From Mycobacterium nebraskense (GTDB taxonomy: Bacteria > Actinomycetota > Actinomycetes > Mycobacteriales > Mycobacteriaceae), in assembly GCF_002102255.1 (NCBI RefSeq), contig NZ_LQPH01000132.1, positions 1-64,000 on the forward strand: a DNA stretch of 64,000 nucleotides. The letters run 5' to 3'. How positions within the stretch are numbered: the first letter of the stretch is position 1; every line of letters begins with the position of its first letter. The notes under the pieces were generated by a model that was not told the DNA's origin, did not search any database, and saw only the letters and a list, made by a program, of their open reading frames with translations. Below, piece after piece: positions 43,810-51,462 of this stretch. The translations under genes were made by a program, and so were the position numbers.

Positions 43810-44544
43810 CTAGAGGCGGAAGGGCAGGTGCGGCAGGTGCAGGTGGTGGTGCGGGTGCCCCATCGGCGGGCACGCCTGCAGGCTGATCATCGCCGCATGC
43901 AGCACGCCGGCGTCCTGAATCCCCTGCGCGCCCATGCATTTACCGTTCGCGATCGCATGTGCGTCCGATGGATTCTGCAGCTGGTATGAGGTCGAGTTGG
44001 CGACCGTCACATTCGTCGGTGCCGCCTGCACACCGATGCCGTTGACCGCGATGGTGTCACCCGAGACCGACGTGACGGTGCCGTAGAAGCCGGCCGGCGG
44101 CGGGCACTTGCCGTCGACGGCGGAGGTGATCGTTACGGATTGGGCCGTGATCGCGCCACCGTTCGGAGCGCTCTGCGGGGTGGCGCGCACGTTGACGCAA
44201 CTGCCGGGGGTGACGTCGGTCAGCGTGGCCGGGGCGACCCGCACTACCCGCGTCGACGGCGCGAAGTCCACCGTCGCGCTTCCGGTTCGTGTCCTGAGCG
44301 CAATCGTGCCGCCCGATACCGACTCGATCAGGCCCTCGACATAGTCTTTGCCCACGGGCGGGGCCGCCGGGGCGGGCGCCGCGCTCGGTGCTGGGCTGGG
44401 CGGGGCCGCCGTCACCGTCGGCTTGGCGGGAATGCTGGAATTCGTGTCGCTGGAACGGCACATGGCGACGCCCAGCAGGACCACCGCGAGGACGGCGACG
44501 AGCGCGAGCCGAGCGAGCCGGGAGTTCACCGAAGTGGCGGGCAT
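43810..44544 (-). CDS. Secreted DUF5666-type protein with His-rich C-terminus
   Basis: The ATG at 44544 (MPATSVNSRLARLAL) has a GGAG site eight bases upstream and gives 244 residues. A hydrophobic segment (about 9-27) is followed by a cysteine in LGVAMC; methionine before the cysteine makes this a poor lipobox, so a secreted or membrane-anchored form is uncertain. A Pro/Ala linker comes next. Then two beta-rich DUF5666 units follow: VEGLIESVSGGTIALRT near residue 65 and YGTVTSVSGDTIAVNGIG near 150. The tail is histidine-rich (HPHHHLHLPHL), which suggests metal binding. It is paralogous to the next upstream gene. Confidence 0.8.
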   Translation of the reverse strand: MPATSVNSRLARLALVAVLAVVLLGVAMCRSSDTNSSIPAKPTVTAAPPSPAPSAAPAPAAPPVGKDYVEGLIESVSGGTIALRTRTGSATVDFAPSTRVVRVAPATLTDVTPGSCVNVRATPQSAPNGGAITAQSVTITSAVDGKCPPPAGFYGTVTSVSGDTIAVNGIGVQAAPTNVTVANSTSYQLQNPSDAHAIANGKCMGAQGIQDAGVLHAAMISLQACPPMGHPHHHLHLPHLPFRL

Positions 44545-44590
44545 CGTCACATCTCCGATCGCGCGGGTTCACCGTGGCCAGCGGATACCC

Positions 44591-44623
44591 AGGCGAGCGC
44601 GGTTATCACAACCGCGCTCGCCT
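44591..44623 (-). terminator. Strong hairpin between the two DUF5666 genes
   Basis: A perfect 14-bp stem (AGGCGAGCGCGGTT paired with its complement) closes a 5-nt loop. It lies 36 bases after the stop of the upstream DUF5666 lipoprotein gene on the minus strand. No T-run follows, which is common for mycobacterial hairpin terminators. Confidence 0.75.
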
Positions 44624-44658
44624 GGTGTGACGGTAATCTCAGGCGGCCTGGGCCGCGA

Positions 44659-45450
44659 TCAGCCGCCCTGGCCGGGCTGCTTGGGCTTGCCGCATTTGCC
44701 GTCGCTGGCCTGCCGAACGTTGATGCTGGTCGCCTGCAGCGTGCCGCCGCTGCCCATCGTTCCGCGCGCCCAGAGGCACTTACCCTGCGCAATCGCGTCG
44801 GTGGTGGCGGAGGCCTGCTTGCTGTACTTGGTCTTGTCGTCGACCGTCACCGCGGTCTGCGTGGTGTTGCCGCTGGGGTCGGTGCCGGTGACGTTGATGG
44901 TGTTACCCGACACGGACGCCACCGAGCCGCGGACCGGGGCCGGCTTCGGGGCAGGCGCCGGGGAGCCCGGGGGCGGCGGGGTGGTGGAACCCGGTCCCGA
45001 ACCCTGCCCCGCCGGCTTGGCCGGGCATGCGCCGTTGACCGACGGGCTGACCTTCACGGACGCCGCGGTGACGGGCTGCCCGCCCTGGGGTTGCTGGGTC
45101 GGCCGCACGGTGACGCAGCTGCCAGAGGTGACGTCGGTCAGCGCGGCGGGGGTGGTCTCGGTGACCTTGGTGGTGGAGGTGAAGTTCACCGCGGCGGTGG
45201 AGTTGTCTTCCTTGGTGACCTGAATGGAGTTGCCCGCCACCGACGCGATCAGGCCGCTGACTCGGGCTTCGCCGTTGGCCGGGGCCGGCGATGTGGTCGT
45301 CGAGGTCACCACCGAGGTGGACGTTGATGTCGACGTGGTCGGGCTTGATTTGTTGGACGAGCTGCAAGCGGCGATGGACAGCGCGGTGACCCCGGTGACC
45401 GCGAAGACCGCTACCCGGGTGAGGCAAGGCGTTGGACAGTTGACAGACAT
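44659..45450 (-). CDS. DUF5666 domain lipoprotein
   Basis: The ATG at 45450 has a GGAGAA site six bases upstream and gives 263 residues. A signal peptide ends in a proper lipobox (LSIAAC near residue 29), so the mature protein is predicted to be lipid-anchored on the outer face of the membrane. A Ser/Thr-rich linker follows, then two DUF5666 units: VSGLIASVAGNSIQVTKED and VRGSVASVSGNTINVTGTD, separated by a Pro/Gly/Ala linker. It shares the same layout and several motifs with the downstream gene (GSCV, DGKC and ANGKCMGA-like IAQGKCLWARG), so the pair arose by duplication. Function unknown. Confidence 0.85.
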   Translation of the reverse strand: MSVNCPTPCLTRVAVFAVTGVTALSIAACSSSNKSSPTTSTSTSTSVVTSTTTSPAPANGEARVSGLIASVAGNSIQVTKEDNSTAAVNFTSTTKVTETTPAALTDVTSGSCVTVRPTQQPQGGQPVTAASVKVSPSVNGACPAKPAGQGSGPGSTTPPPPGSPAPAPKPAPVRGSVASVSGNTINVTGTDPSGNTTQTAVTVDDKTKYSKQASATTDAIAQGKCLWARGTMGSGGTLQATSINVRQASDGKCGKPKQPGQGG

Positions 45451-45537
45451 CAACAGTTCTCCAATCGTGGTTGGACCCAACGGAATGGGTATTACCCGAC
45501 GGAGCTGTAGCTAACCTGTGTGTAACGCGGGCGCGGG

Positions 45538-47364
45538 TCAGAACGCCTCTTCGGAAACGCGCATGATCTCGCCGTCGATCGACTCGATGACTTTGCGCAG
45601 CGATGTGAGTTTCGGAAGCATGTTCTTGGCGAAGAACGCCGCAGTCGCCACCTTGCCCCGATAGAACGCCGCGTCGTTTCCGGCCGCGCCGGCCAACGCG
45701 GCGTGTGCGATACCGGCCTGCACCAGCAGCCGCCAGCCGATGAGCAGATCGCCCACCGCGAGCAGATACCGCACCGATCCGAGCCCCACTTTGTAAATGT
45801 CGGCGGGGTGTTGCGCGGCCGACATCAGGTATCCGGTCAATGCGCCGGTCATCGCCGTGACCTCGTCGAGCGCGGTCTGCAGCAGCTCGGCCTGCGGTTT
45901 GAGCGCCTCGTCGGAGGCGTCGATCGTCGCCGTGATCTGACCGGTCACGAACTGCAGGGCCTCACCGCGGTCGCGAACGATCTTGCGGAAGAAGAAGTCC
46001 AGCGCCTGGATGGCCGTGGTGCCCTCGTAGAGCGAATCGATCTTGGCGTCCCGGATGTACTGCTCGAGGGGATAGTCCTGCAGGAAGCCCGACCCGCCGA
46101 GCGTCTGCAGCGACTCGGTCAGGATCTCGTAGGCCCGTTCCGAGCTCACACCCTTCACGATCGGCAGCAGCAAGTCGTCCACGCGGTGGGCCATGCCGTG
46201 ATCGGCTCCCGAAACATGTTGCGCCACAGCATCTTCCTGGTGCGCGGCGGCATACATGTACAGCGCCCGCAAACCCTCGGCGTACGCCTTCTGCGTCATC
46301 AGGCTGCGACGCACGTCGGGGTGGTGGATGATGGTGACCCGCGGCGCGGTCTTGTCGGACATCTGCGTGAGGTCCGCACCCTGCACCCGCTCTTTGGCGA
46401 AGGCCAGCGCGTTCAGGTAGCCGGTGGACAGGGTGCCGGCGGCCTTCACGCCGATCGTCATGCGCGCGTGCTCGATCACGGTGAACATCTGCGCGATCCC
46501 GTTGTGCACGTCGCCGACCAGGTAGCCGACGGCGGGCAGATCCGTTGCACCGAAAGTCAATTCGCACGTCGGTGAGGATTTGATGCCCATCTTGTGTTCC
46601 AGGCCGGTGGCGAAGACCCCGTTGCGGGGACCGAGTTCGAATGTGTCGGGGTCGAACAGGAATTGCGGGACGTAGAACAGGCTGAGCCCTTTGGTGCCCG
46701 GACCGGCGCCCTCGGGCCGGGCCAGCACCAGGTGGAAGATGTTGTCGGCCGTGTCGCCCACGTCCCCGCCGGAGATGAACCGCTTGACGCCCTCGATGTG
46801 CCAGGTGCCATCGGGTTGCGCAATGGCCTTGGCGCGGCCCGCGCCGACGTCGGAGCCCGCGTCGGGTTCGGTGAGCACCATGGTGGCCGCCCAGCCGCGC
46901 TCCACGCCTTCCGCCGCCCAGCGCCGCTGCTCTTCGTTGCCCTCGACGTACAGCGCCTGGGCCATCAACGGCCCGAGGCAGAAGAAGTTTGCAGACGGGT
47001 TGGCGCAGATGATCATCTCGTTCACCGCCCACGCCAGCGGTGGCGGTGCGGCCATGCCGCCGATCTCTTCGTCGAGCATCAGCCGCCACCAGCCGGCTTC
47101 CTTGATCGCTTGCACCGTCTTGACCAGCTCGGGCGGCACGCTGATCGTGTGCTCGGCGGGGTCGAAGGCCGGAGGGTTGCGGTCGGCGAAGGCGAAGGAT
47201 TCGGCCACCGGACCTTCGGCCAGGCGAGCGGCTTCGGCCAGGATCGTGCGTACCGTTTCCGCGTCGAGCTCGCTGTAGGGTCCGGTGCCCAGCACGGCGC
47301 CCACGTCCAGCACTTCGAACAGGTTGAACTCGAGATCACGGACGTTAGCGATGTAGTGGCCCAA
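45538..47364 (-). CDS. fadE15: Acyl-CoA dehydrogenase (FadE15-like)
   Basis: FAD enzyme of beta-oxidation. The 608 residues are longer than classic acyl-CoA dehydrogenases, as for the AcdB/FadE5-like group. Motifs seen are [15 protein letters not shown] near residue 155, [29 protein letters not shown], and the C-terminal [21 protein letters not shown]. The start is a TTG at 47364 giving [10 protein letters not shown]; a GAGGGA site lies a few bases upstream, and no ATG or GTG is available nearby in frame. It is divergent from trxA (Rv1467c position). Confidence 0.93.
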   Translation of the reverse strand: MGHYIANVRDLEFNLFEVLDVGAVLGTGPYSELDAETVRTILAEAARLAEGPVAESFAFADRNPPAFDPAEHTISVPPELVKTVQAIKEAGWWRLMLDEEIGGMAAPPPLAWAVNEMIICANPSANFFCLGPLMAQALYVEGNEEQRRWAAEGVERGWAATMVLTEPDAGSDVGAGRAKAIAQPDGTWHIEGVKRFISGGDVGDTADNIFHLVLARPEGAGPGTKGLSLFYVPQFLFDPDTFELGPRNGVFATGLEHKMGIKSSPTCELTFGATDLPAVGYLVGDVHNGIAQMFTVIEHARMTIGVKAAGTLSTGYLNALAFAKERVQGADLTQMSDKTAPRVTIIHHPDVRRSLMTQKAYAEGLRALYMYAAAHQEDAVAQHVSGADHGMAHRVDDLLLPIVKGVSSERAYEILTESLQTLGGSGFLQDYPLEQYIRDAKIDSLYEGTTAIQALDFFFRKIVRDRGEALQFVTGQITATIDASDEALKPQAELLQTALDEVTAMTGALTGYLMSAAQHPADIYKVGLGSVRYLLAVGDLLIGWRLLVQAGIAHAALAGAAGNDAAFYRGKVATAAFFAKNMLPKLTSLRKVIESIDGEIMRVSEEAF

Positions 47365-47641
47365 CGCGATTCCCTCACTGGTCCCTGGGGCGGCGGATCG
47401 TCTGCCTCAGTGTCTCCGACGTGGGAAAACGTACGCAACCGTAACCTACGGCGGGCCGCGGGCAGGTTACGCGCCGATGTCGTCGCGGCGAACCGGGCGC
47501 AAGCCCGCTTCCGTTGCGCCCTAAGCAAACTCGGAACGTGGTTCGGGTGATCCAGCGGGACGGGCATGAATGTCAGCGTCGTGCGATCCGGCCGGCTGGC
47601 CGGCTGGGAACATCAAGTCGGGTTCGGGCGTTACGGCAAAT
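47365..47641. promoter_or_regulatory. Divergent fadE15/trxA intergenic region
   Basis: The 277-bp gap carries the TTG-linked ribosome binding site of fadE15 at one end. An open frame extending trxA upstream begins at 47570. A PE_PGRS gene and ctpD occupy this position in H37Rv; neither is present, and no remnant was recognised. Confidence 0.45.
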
Positions 47642-47995
47642 GTGACAACACTCGATCTCACTGCTGAGAAGTTCAACGAAACCATCGAGGGCAACGACAT
47701 CGTGCTCGTCGATTTCTGGGCGTCCTGGTGCGGGCCATGCCGCCAGTTCGGGCCCACTTTCCAGGCGTCCGCGGCGAAGCACCCCGACATAGTGCACGCC
47801 AAGGTCGACACGGAGGCCGAACAGCAGCTGGCCGCGGCCGCCCAGATTCGGTCCATCCCCACGCTGATGGCCTTCAAGAAGGGCAAACTGCTGTTCAACC
47901 AGGCCGGGGCGCTGCCGCCGGCGGCTCTTGAAGACCTGGTCCAGCAAATCAGGGCATTCGACGTGGACGCGGCCCAGGCCGGCCAAGCCGAATAG
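47642..47995 (+). CDS. trxA: Thioredoxin
   Basis: The protein reduces disulfides in target proteins. The GTG at 47642 gives 117 residues with the active site WCGPC at C30 and C33 and the cis-proline loop RSIPTLMAF. The rest of the fold (HAKVDTEAEQQLAAAAQI, GALPPAALEDLVQQI) is complete. An ATG at 47570 would add 24 residues of unrelated sequence and is less likely. A thioredoxin reductase gene (trxB1) follows in H37Rv, but here echA12 comes next after about 60 bp. Confidence 0.92.
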   Translation: MTTLDLTAEKFNETIEGNDIVLVDFWASWCGPCRQFGPTFQASAAKHPDIVHAKVDTEAEQQLAAAAQIRSIPTLMAFKKGKLLFNQAGALPPAALEDLVQQIRAFDVDAAQAGQAE

Positions 47996-48044
47996 CTCCG
48001 ACTCCGACACCGCGGCGCGCGCAGGGCGGCGCCCAGCTACACGC

Positions 48045-48050
48045 TAGGTT
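48045..48050 (+). promoter_or_regulatory. Predicted -10 box of echA12
   Basis: TAGGTT followed by six bases and then the GTG start at 48057 is the same geometry as at fabG1. This implies a leaderless transcript separate from trxA. Confidence 0.5.
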
Positions 48051-48056
48051 GCTTGG

Positions 48057-48866
48057 GTGAGTCTGGTACTGGTAGAGCACCCGCGGCCCGGCGTCGCGCT
48101 GGTTACCCTCAATCGGCCCGAGCGAATGAACTCCATGGCATTCGACGTCATGGTGCCGCTCAAAGAGGCACTCGAGAAGGTCAGGTACGACAATTCGGTG
48201 CGCGTGGTCGTGCTGACCGGGGCGGGGCGGGGGTTCTCCTCGGGTGCCGACCACAAGTCCGCGGGCTCGGTGCCCCACGTCGAGGGGCTGACGAGACCGA
48301 CCTACGCGCTGCGCTCGATGGAGATCCTCGATGAGGTCATCCTGGGGCTGCGGCGCCTGCATCAGCCGGTGATCGCCGCGGTCAACGGGCCGGCCATCGG
48401 CGGGGGACTGTGCCTGGCCCTGGCCTGCGACATCCGGGTGGCCTCGACCGGCGCCTACTTTCGCGCGGCCGGCATCAACAACGGGTTGACGGCCAGCGAG
48501 CTGGGGCTCAGCTACTTGTTGCCGAGGGCCATCGGATCGTCGCGCGCGTTCGAGATCATGCTGACCGGGCGCGACGTCACCGCCGAGGAGGCCGAGCGCA
48601 TCGGCCTGGTGTCGAATCAGGTGCCCGAAGGCCAGCTGCTGGACACGTGTTATGCGATCGCCGCGCGGATAGCCGCCTTCTCGCGGCCGGGAATCGAGTT
48701 GACCAAGCGCACACTGTGGACGGGACTGGACGCCGGTAGCCTGGAAGGGCACATGCAAGCCGAAGGCTTGGGCCAGCTGTTCGTTCGTCTGCTCACCGCC
48801 AACTTCGAAGAAGCGGTTGCCGCGCGCGCGGAGCGACGCCCCGCGGTTTTCACCGACGACAAGTAG
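48057..48866 (+). CDS. echA12: Enoyl-CoA hydratase/isomerase family (EchA12-like)
   Basis: This 269-residue crotonase-fold protein adds water across, or isomerises, an enoyl-CoA double bond. The oxyanion-hole block GRGFSSGADHKSAG is near residue 58, and the CoA/active-site block NGPAIGGGLCLALACDIRVAS is near 108. The usual second catalytic glutamate region reads NGLTASELGLSYLLPR. It follows trxA (Rv1472 position) and is 19 bp before the ABC-F gene. Confidence 0.94.
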   Translation: MSLVLVEHPRPGVALVTLNRPERMNSMAFDVMVPLKEALEKVRYDNSVRVVVLTGAGRGFSSGADHKSAGSVPHVEGLTRPTYALRSMEILDEVILGLRRLHQPVIAAVNGPAIGGGLCLALACDIRVASTGAYFRAAGINNGLTASELGLSYLLPRAIGSSRAFEIMLTGRDVTAEEAERIGLVSNQVPEGQLLDTCYAIAARIAAFSRPGIELTKRTLWTGLDAGSLEGHMQAEGLGQLFVRLLTANFEEAVAARAERRPAVFTDDK

Positions 48867-48885
48867 TCACGACAAGGGAGAAGAT

Positions 48886-50514
48886 GTGATCACGGCCACG
48901 GACCTCGAGGTCCGCGCTGGTGCGCGCATTCTGCTCTCACCCGACGGTCCGGACCTGCGCGTGCAGCCCGGCGACCGCATCGGGCTGGTCGGCCGCAACG
49001 GCGCGGGTAAGACCACCACGCTGCGCATCCTGGCCGGGGAGACCGAACCATATGCCGGATCCGTCGTGCGCGCCGGTGAAATCGGTTATCTGCCACAGGA
49101 TCCCAAAGAGGGCGACCTCGAGGTGCTGGCCCGCGACCGCGTCCTCTCGGCCCGCGGCCTGGACGTTCTGCTCACCGACCTGGAGAAGCAGCAGGCGTTG
49201 ATGGCCGAGGTCGCCGACGACGAGGCCCGGGACCGCGCCATCCGCCGCTACGGGCAGCTGGAGGAGCGGTTCGTCGCGTTGGGCGGCTACGGCGCCGAGA
49301 GCGAAGCCAGCCGCATCTGCGCGAGCCTCGGCTTGCCGGACCGGGTGCTGACGCAGAAGTTGCGCACGCTGTCCGGTGGACAGCGCCGCCGGGTGGAGCT
49401 GGCGCGCATCCTGTTCGCCGCGTCCGACACCGGTGCCGGCTCGTCGACAACCCTGCTACTCGACGAGCCCACCAACCACCTGGACGCGGATTCGGTTGGC
49501 TGGCTGCGGGATTTCTTGCGGGCCCACACCGGCGGGCTGGTGATCATCAGCCACAACGTCGAGTTGCTCGCCGATGTGGTGAACCGGGTGTGGTTTCTGG
49601 ACGCCGTGCGCGGCGAGGTCGACGTCTACAACATGGGCTGGCAGAAGTACCTGGACGCCCGGGCCACCGACGAGCAGCGTCGCCGCCGTGAACGCACCAA
49701 CGCCGAACGCAAGGCCGCCGCGTTGCGGACGCAGGCCGCCAAGCTGGGCGCCAAGGCCACGAAAGCCGTTGCGGCCCAGAACATGTTGCGCCGTGCCGAC
49801 CGGATGATGGCCGCGCTCGACGAGGAGCGGGTCGCCGACAAAGTGGCCCGGATCAAGTTCCCCACCCCGGCTCCGTGCGGGCGCACACCGTTGGTCGCCA
49901 AGGGACTGAGCAAGTCGTACGGGTCGCTGGAGGTGTTCAGCGGTGTCGACCTGGCCATCGACCGCGGCTCGCGGGTGGTGGTGCTGGGGCTGAACGGCGC
50001 CGGCAAGACCACGCTGCTGCGACTGTTGGCCGGCACCGAGGAGCCCGACACCGGCGGGCTGGAGCCCGGACACGGTTTGCGGATGGGCTATTTCGCGCAG
50101 GAGCACGACACGCTCGACAACGACGCGAGCGTCTGGGAGAACATCCGGCACGCCGCACCCGATTCGGGTGAGCAGGACTTGCGCGGCCTGCTGGGCGCGT
50201 TCATGTTCAGCGGGCCGCAACTCGACCAACCGGCGGGCACCCTGTCGGGCGGTGAGAAGACCCGGCTCGCGCTGGCGGGTTTGGTGGCGTCCACGGCGAA
50301 CGTCCTGCTGCTCGACGAGCCGACGAACAATCTCGATCCGGCCTCGCGCGAACAGGTGCTCGACGCGTTGCGCAGCTACCAGGGCGCGGTGGTGCTGGTG
50401 ACGCACGATCCCGGGGCGGCCGAGGCCCTCGACCCGCAGCGCGTCGTGCTGCTGCCCGATGGCACCGAGGACTTCTGGTCCGACGAATACCGGGACCTCA
50501 TCGAGCTCGCCTGA
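48886..50514 (+). CDS. ABC-F family ATPase
   Basis: The GTG at 48886 gives 542 residues with two ABC domains and no membrane segment, so it is an ABC-F translation factor type rather than a transporter. Walker A motifs are GRNGAGKTT (near 36) and GLNGAGKTT (near 370). The signatures are LSGGQRRRVELARIL and LSGGEKTRLALAGL. Walker B motifs are LLDEPTNHLD and LLDEPTNNLD. The interdomain linker (about 250-330) is basic and helical. Members either regulate the ribosome or give ribosome-protection resistance. The M. tuberculosis counterpart (Rv1473) has been linked to macrolide tolerance, as I recall. Confidence 0.93.
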   Translation: MITATDLEVRAGARILLSPDGPDLRVQPGDRIGLVGRNGAGKTTTLRILAGETEPYAGSVVRAGEIGYLPQDPKEGDLEVLARDRVLSARGLDVLLTDLEKQQALMAEVADDEARDRAIRRYGQLEERFVALGGYGAESEASRICASLGLPDRVLTQKLRTLSGGQRRRVELARILFAASDTGAGSSTTLLLDEPTNHLDADSVGWLRDFLRAHTGGLVIISHNVELLADVVNRVWFLDAVRGEVDVYNMGWQKYLDARATDEQRRRRERTNAERKAAALRTQAAKLGAKATKAVAAQNMLRRADRMMAALDEERVADKVARIKFPTPAPCGRTPLVAKGLSKSYGSLEVFSGVDLAIDRGSRVVVLGLNGAGKTTLLRLLAGTEEPDTGGLEPGHGLRMGYFAQEHDTLDNDASVWENIRHAAPDSGEQDLRGLLGAFMFSGPQLDQPAGTLSGGEKTRLALAGLVASTANVLLLDEPTNNLDPASREQVLDALRSYQGAVVLVTHDPGAAEALDPQRVVLLPDGTEDFWSDEYRDLIELA

Positions 50515-50610
50515 CTTCTGGTGACGGGCTTTTCGCCGAAATCGGCCCGCGGCCGACGGCGGGTTCTTACTCTAGGTGCTTGCGATCGTGTTCAGGCGCG
50601 GAGGGCATCC

Positions 50611-50820
50611 ATGAAAAGGACACTGCAAAGGTCCAAGAAGACCCGCGAGCAGTTGCTGTTCGAGCTGCGCAACGCCTATGAGGGCGGGGCCAGCATTCGC
50701 AAGCTGGTCGCGTCCACCGGCAGGTCGTACGGCTCGATTCACAGCATGCTGTTGGAGTCGGGTACGACGATGCGCAGCCGGGGCGGCCCCAACCACACCT
50801 CCCGATCCGCACGGGTATAG
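50611..50820 (+). CDS. Small helix-turn-helix protein (Rv1473A type)
   Basis: The ATG at 50611 has a GGAGGG ribosome binding site and gives a 69-residue basic protein. The middle (about 15-50) is a helix-turn-helix resembling resolvase/Hin-type binders: LLFELRNAYEGGASIRKLVASTGRSYGSIHSML. The tail is Arg/Ser-rich. It is likely a small DNA-binding regulator. It sits 96 bp after the ABC-F gene, and its stop codon lies in the arm of a hairpin shared with the convergent TetR gene. Confidence 0.85.
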   Translation: MKRTLQRSKKTREQLLFELRNAYEGGASIRKLVASTGRSYGSIHSMLLESGTTMRSRGGPNHTSRSARV

Positions 50821-50860
50821 CGTCACTGCGAAATCACGTCCCCTTGTTCGCAGTGCGCTA
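50818..50860. terminator. Shared bidirectional hairpin at convergent gene ends
   Basis: The arms are CACTGCGAA (50824-50832) and TTCGCAGTG (50847-50855) with a 14-nt loop. An outer TAGCG (50818-50822) pairs with CGCTA (50856-50860) across a one-base bulge. Both genes that meet here end in TAG within the outer arms (50818-50820 on plus, 50858-50860 on minus), so one palindrome supplies both stop codons and probably both terminators. Confidence 0.8.
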
Positions 50861-51439
50861 CACCTGCGGCCCAGAGTCGTTGCGGCGCACCGACTTCTCC
50901 ACCAGGTCGAGCACGGCGGACAACCGCCGCGGGTCTTCGCCTGATGCCAGCCGGGCCACCAGGCCGTCGAGCACCAACTCCAGATAGCACTGCAAAACGT
51001 CGCCGGGAACGTCGTCGCGTACGCGGTGCGCCTCCTTCTGCCGGCGCAACCGATCGGTCGTCGCCGCCGCCAGTTCGGCGGACCGCTCCGCCCAGCCGCG
51101 GCTGAACTCGGGGTCGTTGCGCAGCTTGCGCGCGATCTCCAGCCTGGTGGCCAGCCAGTCGAACTGGTCAGGCGCGGCGAGCATGTCGCGCATCACCTGG
51201 ATGAGGCCCTCGCGCGACGCCACGTCGGCCATCCGCTCGGCGTCCTCGTGCGCGAGCGCAAAGAACAGCGCGTCCTTGTCCCGGAAGTGATGGAAGATCG
51301 CGCCGCGCGACATCCCGACCGCCTTTTCCAGCCGCCGCACCGTGGCCTTGTCGTAGCCGTATTCGGCGAAGCAGTGGCGGGCACCGTCGAGGATCTGGCG
51401 GCGGCGAGCCGCCAGATGGTCCTCGCTGACTTTTGGCAT
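50858..51439 (-). CDS. acnR: TetR-family repressor (AcnR-like)
   Basis: The 193-residue regulator has an N-terminal TetR helix-turn-helix (about residues 12-58: [41 protein letters not shown] is the conserved stretch, given here by position) and a helical ligand domain. It lies 23 bp downstream of acn in the same direction, the arrangement of the aconitase repressor AcnR in corynebacteria and mycobacteria (Rv1474c). A matching inverted repeat lies in the acn promoter region. The effector is not visible; citrate binding is known for the Corynebacterium protein. Confidence 0.9.
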   Translation of the reverse strand: MPKVSEDHLAARRRQILDGARHCFAEYGYDKATVRRLEKAVGMSRGAIFHHFRDKDALFFALAHEDAERMADVASREGLIQVMRDMLAAPDQFDWLATRLEIARKLRNDPEFSRGWAERSAELAAATTDRLRRQKEAHRVRDDVPGDVLQCYLELVLDGLVARLASGEDPRRLSAVLDLVEKSVRRNDSGPQV

Positions 51440-51462
51440 GGGCCCGTGCGTGGGTCGCCGGG

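Noticed and set aside
43623..43886. Small open frames across the 43.7-kb tandem repeat
   Set aside because: They arise from the repeat itself, differ by frame, and lack ribosome binding sites.
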